Below, in pieces: positions 60,572 through 64,000 of a stretch of 64,000 nucleotides of DNA; the first letter of the stretch is position 1, and each line of letters opens with the position of its first letter. The position numbers and the translations under genes were made by a program. The notes under the pieces were generated by a model that saw only the letters and a list, made by a program, of their open reading frames with translations, made no database searches and was not told where the DNA came from. This DNA comes from Advenella kashmirensis W13003 (GTDB lineage: Bacteria > Pseudomonadota > Gammaproteobacteria > Burkholderiales > Burkholderiaceae_B): positions 1,798,710 to 1,862,709 of the forward strand of contig NZ_KI650979.1 in assembly GCF_000506985.1 (NCBI RefSeq). Direction: 5' to 3'.

Positions 60572-63500
60572 ATGAGCACCGTGGAAAGTGCAACAACCAG
60601 CGGCGCGAGAAAATTTGTCGGTCAGCGCGTTGAGCGATTTGAAAGCATACCTCTGCTGACAGGAAGAGGTCGCTATGGCGATGACTTGGGAGTCAAGCCG
60701 GGCACCCTGCATGCCGCCGTCTACCGCTCTGACTATGCTCATGCCCGCATCAAGTCCATTGATGTCACCCAGGCTAAGAAGATGCCAGGCGTCAGGGCGG
60801 TGCTGACGCCAGAAGATGTTCGGGCATGGTCGCGGCCATTTATCAATGGGGTGAAGATTCCCATGGAAATGTGGGCCGTGGCTATGGATAAGGTTCGCTA
60901 TGTCGGGGAGCCGATCGTTGTTGTCATTGCTGAAAGCCGTTATCTGGCTGAAGATGCCTTTGACGGAATAAAAATTGAATTTGAAGCGCAGTCGGCCGTC
61001 AGCAGTATTGAAGGCGCCATATCCAAAGATTCTGCGATTTTGCATGAAGCCGTCGGAACGAATGTATTGCACGAACGGGAATTCAATTATGGCGATCCAC
61101 AAGCCCGTTTTCAGGAGTGCGAGCATAACCTGGAGATGACAATTGAATACCCACGCAATTCCTGTACGCCGATAGAAGGCGGCGTGGTGATTGCTGAGTA
61201 TTTGCCGGGTGATGAGGGCTACGAAGTCTGTTCAAATTTCATGGGCCCATTTTCCATGCACGCTGTCATGTCGCTCGCTCTAAATGTACCGGGCAACCGT
61301 CTGAGGCATCGGTCAGCACCAGACTCCGGTGGCAGTTTTGGGGTCAAGCAAGCGGTCTTCACGTCCGTCGTTTTGATGTGCCTGGCCTCACGCAAGGCAG
61401 GCGGTGCACCCGTGAAGTGGGTGGAGGATCGGCTGGAGCATCTGAGTGCGGCGACCGCCGCAAACGGACGAATTGCCACCATCAAAGCCGCCTTTGACGG
61501 CGATGGCCGAATTCGTGCGCTCGACCTTGACCAGATGGACGACGTCGGAGCATATCTGAGAGCGCCGGAACCCGCCACTTTCTACCGCATGCATGGAATA
61601 CTCACCGGGGCCTATCGTATTGATGATTTGCGTGTACGCAATCGGGTGGTGGTCACCAACAAGATGCCTTCGGGTCTTGTTCGGGGATTTGGCGGACCGC
61701 AGGTCTATTTTGCGCTCGAGCGCATGGTCCAACGCATTGCGTTGCACCTGAACATGGATCCGCTGGATGTCTATCGACGCAACTTCATCCAGTCCGACGC
61801 CTTCCCGTATCGCGCAGCAGCTGGCGCCTTGCTCGATTCGGGTGACTATCCCAAAGCCATGGCTGCGGCTATCGAAGAGGGGGGGCTGCAAGAGCTGCTG
61901 CGCAGACGAGAAGAGGCGCGCGCGCAGGGCCGCCTGTATGGCATCGGCTACGCGGCGGTGGTTGAGCCATCCATCTCCAACATGGGGTATATCACCATCG
62001 CGCTGACACCGGAGCAACGTGCCAAAGCTGGACCGAAGAATGGTGGCATTGCAGCGGCTACGGTCAGTATCGATTTGCTCGGCGGCGTTACGGTGATAAT
62101 CGCCTCTTCACCGGCAGGGCAGGGTCATATTACGGTGTGTGCACAGGTGGTAGCAGATGTTTTCGGACTTCAGCCTAAGGATATCAATGTCAATGTCGAT
62201 TTTGATACGGACAAGGACGCCTGGTCCGTCGCTGCAGGTAATTACTCCAGCCGGTTTGCCGGTGCCGTGGCGGGGACTGTCCATCTGGCGGCCACCCGGC
62301 TGCGAGGGAAATTGGCTGACGTGGCAGCTCATCAGCTTAAATGTCCGGCCAACGAGATTGTTTTTGACAGCGGAAAGGTCTATCGCGAGCATCATGCGGA
62401 CAGGGCAGTGCCTTTTGCGCGTCTTGCCAGCAGCGCACACTGGGCACCGGCCGAACTGCCTGAGGGTATGTCGCCTGCTATGCGGGTCACGGAGTTTTGG
62501 ACGCCAGAATCACTGGGTGCGCCCACCAAGGATGACCGAGTCAATACGTCGGCTGCGTACGGTTTCGCCTTCGATATTTGTGCGGTGGAAATCGACAGGA
62601 GAACCGGAAGTGTCAGAATTGATCGATATGTGACTGCACATGACGCAGGGAAAATACTGAATCCCGCCATGGCGGACGGTCAAATTCGAGGCGCTTTCGC
62701 TCAGGGACTAGGGGCCGCATTGCTGGAGGAGTTTCGCTATGGCGACGATGGGGCGTTTCAGTCGGGCACTTTTGCCGATTACCTGGTTCCTACCAGCTAT
62801 GAAGTGCCTGATCCCGTTATTGTCCATTTGGAGACGCCGAGCCCCTTCACTCCTTTGGGTGCAAAAGGTCTCGGCGAAGGCAACAATATGAGTACGCCGG
62901 TATGTATTGCGAATGCTGTGGCGGACGCATTGAGCCCGCTCGGCGGCACGCCGGATATCCGGCTGCCCCTGAATCCGAACCGGGTACTCGAGCTGATCGG
63001 ATTTGAGGATCCGGCTCCTTCGGGAGATGTGCAGATTCAGAAACCGGCGAAAAAAGCCGGCAAGGGGCACGCCCTGTCGGCATCGGGCAGCACACAAATT
63101 CCCGCGCCGCCAGAGAAAGTGTTCGATGTGCTTATGGATCCGCAGGCACTGGCCAGGGTGATTCCGGGCTGCCGCGAACTGCAGCGCATTGGAGAGAACC
63201 AGTACAGGGCCGACGTCGCGATCAGCATCGGGATGATTAAGGCCCGTTATGAAGCCACCATTTCCCTGTCCAATATTGATAGGCCAAACTCACTGCATCT
63301 GCAGGGTATCGGTGTGTCATCTCTGGGCGGTGCGGAAGGTGGCGGCGACATTGTGTTGCAAGCCAACGAGCAAGGCACGCTGATGAAATATCAATACGAG
63401 GCCGAGGTACAGGGGAAGGTGGCCGCTGTCGGAGGCCGCATGCTGGAAGGGGCTGCGCGTATGGTGCTGGGCCAGCTGTTTGAACAACTTGGCCGCCAGG

Positions 63501-63577
63501 CATCGGGTCGGGGCGGGGGTGGCAGCACCAGTTCTTTCTGGCGTCGCGTTTTGCGCTTTCTGAGGATAGGAAAATGA
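60572..63577 (+). CDS. molybdenum hydroxylase large subunit fused to a CoxG (SRPBCC) domain
   Basis: A 1001-residue protein; large subunits of this family are usually 760-800. Residues 1 to about 810 are the molybdopterin-binding subunit (RVERFESIPLLTGRGRYGDD; VRYVGEPIVVVIAESRYLAEDAFD; catalytic glutamate in AKGLGEGNNMS). At the CO dehydrogenase active-site loop, where AYXCSFR would be, it reads SGLVRGFGG, so it is not a form I CO dehydrogenase. Residues about 835-985 match CoxG (QIPAPPEKVFDVLMDPQALA; GAARMVLGQLFEQL), normally a separate membrane-recruiting protein. The tail ends in a Gly/Ser-rich and basic stretch. It overlaps the next gene by 4 bp. Confidence 0.88.
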   Translation: MSTVESATTSGARKFVGQRVERFESIPLLTGRGRYGDDLGVKPGTLHAAVYRSDYAHARIKSIDVTQAKKMPGVRAVLTPEDVRAWSRPFINGVKIPMEMWAVAMDKVRYVGEPIVVVIAESRYLAEDAFDGIKIEFEAQSAVSSIEGAISKDSAILHEAVGTNVLHEREFNYGDPQARFQECEHNLEMTIEYPRNSCTPIEGGVVIAEYLPGDEGYEVCSNFMGPFSMHAVMSLALNVPGNRLRHRSAPDSGGSFGVKQAVFTSVVLMCLASRKAGGAPVKWVEDRLEHLSAATAANGRIATIKAAFDGDGRIRALDLDQMDDVGAYLRAPEPATFYRMHGILTGAYRIDDLRVRNRVVVTNKMPSGLVRGFGGPQVYFALERMVQRIALHLNMDPLDVYRRNFIQSDAFPYRAAAGALLDSGDYPKAMAAAIEEGGLQELLRRREEARAQGRLYGIGYAAVVEPSISNMGYITIALTPEQRAKAGPKNGGIAAATVSIDLLGGVTVIIASSPAGQGHITVCAQVVADVFGLQPKDINVNVDFDTDKDAWSVAAGNYSSRFAGAVAGTVHLAATRLRGKLADVAAHQLKCPANEIVFDSGKVYREHHADRAVPFARLASSAHWAPAELPEGMSPAMRVTEFWTPESLGAPTKDDRVNTSAAYGFAFDICAVEIDRRTGSVRIDRYVTAHDAGKILNPAMADGQIRGAFAQGLGAALLEEFRYGDDGAFQSGTFADYLVPTSYEVPDPVIVHLETPSPFTPLGAKGLGEGNNMSTPVCIANAVADALSPLGGTPDIRLPLNPNRVLELIGFEDPAPSGDVQIQKPAKKAGKGHALSASGSTQIPAPPEKVFDVLMDPQALARVIPGCRELQRIGENQYRADVAISIGMIKARYEATISLSNIDRPNSLHLQGIGVSSLGGAEGGGDIVLQANEQGTLMKYQYEAEVQGKVAAVGGRMLEGAARMVLGQLFEQLGRQASGRGGGGSTSSFWRRVLRFLRIGK

Positions 63578-64000
63578 AGCCACACGCGTTTGAATACCGG
63601 CGGGTCGAGAAGGTCTCCGAGGCGTTGCAATGGTTGCGTGAAGACGGCGAGAACGCGCGCATCCTCGCCGGCGGGCAATCTTTAGTTATTCTGCTGAATA
63701 TGCGGTTGGCTCAGCCCGCCAGATTGCTGGATATATCACGGTGTGCCGAACTGAACTACCTGAGGCAGGAAAAAGGCATGCTGTGCATTGGCGCCAGTAC
63801 AACCCAAGCGCAGTTGCAATACTGGCCCGATCTGCCCAGAACCGTGCCTCTTCTGGCTGAAGCCATCCCCTTCATTTCTCATTATCAGATCCGTAATAGA
63901 GGCACCGTGGTTGGCTCGATTGCGCACGCCGATCCCAGTGCGGAGTTGCCTTTGTGCCTGGCGACGCTTTGTGGCCGCGTCGTGCTGCGTTCCCACAAAA
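63574..64000 (+). CDS. molybdenum hydroxylase FAD-binding medium subunit (partial, 3' end outside window)
   Basis: 142 residues are visible, open to the window edge. The start overlaps the large-subunit stop (ATGA). FAD-binding motifs of CoxM/XdhB-type subunits are present: ARILAGGQSLVILLNMRLA (about residues 28-46), and RNRGTVVGSIAHADPSAELP (about 107-126). It transfers electrons from the [2Fe-2S] subunit, whose gene is expected just downstream. Confidence 0.88.
   Translation, partial: MKPHAFEYRRVEKVSEALQWLREDGENARILAGGQSLVILLNMRLAQPARLLDISRCAELNYLRQEKGMLCIGASTTQAQLQYWPDLPRTVPLLAEAIPFISHYQIRNRGTVVGSIAHADPSAELPLCLATLCGRVVLRSHK

Noticed and set aside
60572-63577. Form I CO dehydrogenase (coxL)
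   Set aside because: The AYXCSFR active-site loop is absent; the sequence reads SGLVRGFGG at that place.
1-64000. tRNA or rRNA genes, CRISPR arrays, insertion sequences, prophage genes
   Set aside because: None recognised on either strand by reading. Small RNAs cannot be excluded without a covariance-model search.

Overview
The window reads as chromosome of a Gram-negative betaproteobacterium of the order Burkholderiales, most likely family Alcaligenaceae (an Advenella/Bordetella-like organism; the genus is inference). The main reason is the number of stand-alone Bug/TctC-type periplasmic solute receptors: five intact genes and one truncated copy, none with TctA/TctB membrane partners, each beside a LysR or GntR regulator and a set of catabolic enzymes. 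Base composition is moderately GC-rich and genes are tightly packed, with many ATGA stop/start overlaps. I saw no rRNA, tRNA, CRISPR array, insertion sequence or phage gene.

Layout. 1-1.7 kb: 5' part of a DadA-like FAD oxidoreductase, divergent from a LysR gene. 1.8-8.9 kb: GntR regulator divergent from an operon with an NMT1-type ABC importer (receptor, ATPase, two permeases), an isocitrate-lyase/PEP-mutase family lyase and a LeuC/LeuD-like dehydratase pair. 9-17 kb: LysR divergent from Bug, hydantoinase/oxoprolinase-like HyuA and HyuB, a PaiB-like FMN-binding protein and a ThDP enzyme. 17-24.8 kb: LysR, Bug, a second-copy succinate dehydrogenase/fumarate reductase (B-C-D-A), a two-subunit class I fumarase-like hydratase and an amidohydrolase-like protein. 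25-32.6 kb: periplasmic oxidation and stress genes: membrane PQQ glucose dehydrogenase, a cytochrome b561/catalase-like pair divergent from an ECF sigma/anti-sigma pair, and a DUF2231 protein with a sorbosone-dehydrogenase-like lipoprotein. 32.8-37 kb: an EfeUOB-type iron uptake operon with an extra M75 protein and a Fur-like site. 37-44 kb: phosphoesterase, LysR with an exported lactonase-like metallohydrolase, a glycine-rich membrane protein, an orphan Bug, and a SorAB-type sulfite dehydrogenase. 44-53.9 kb: a CoA-dependent catabolic operon (thiolase-fold aldolase-like protein, DUF35, GntR, Bug, CoA-transferase, crotonase, aldehyde dehydrogenase) divergent from Bug and SDR genes, closed by a LysR. 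54-64 kb: truncated Bug, D-2-hydroxyacid dehydrogenase, MFS transporter, S9 peptidase, XdhC-like protein, and the start of a molybdenum hydroxylase operon whose large subunit carries a fused CoxG domain.

Most of the window is a series of regulator + receptor + enzyme modules for uptake and breakdown of organic acids. The most interesting are: (a) the 44-51 kb operon, where the thiolase has lost its catalytic cysteine and resembles DUF35-partnered retro-aldolases, giving a plausible CoA-activation / hydration / retro-aldol / aldehyde-oxidation route; (b) the second-copy SDH, whose flavinylation histidine is a cysteine, coupled to a diverged class I fumarase; (c) the lyase + LeuCD-like trio resembling the enzymes of 2,3-dimethylmalate breakdown; and (d) two back-to-back ECF promoters with the same GGAATA-N15-CGTCTT layout between the catalase-like gene and the sigma factor gene. 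Substrates of all these modules are inferred from protein families and context only.
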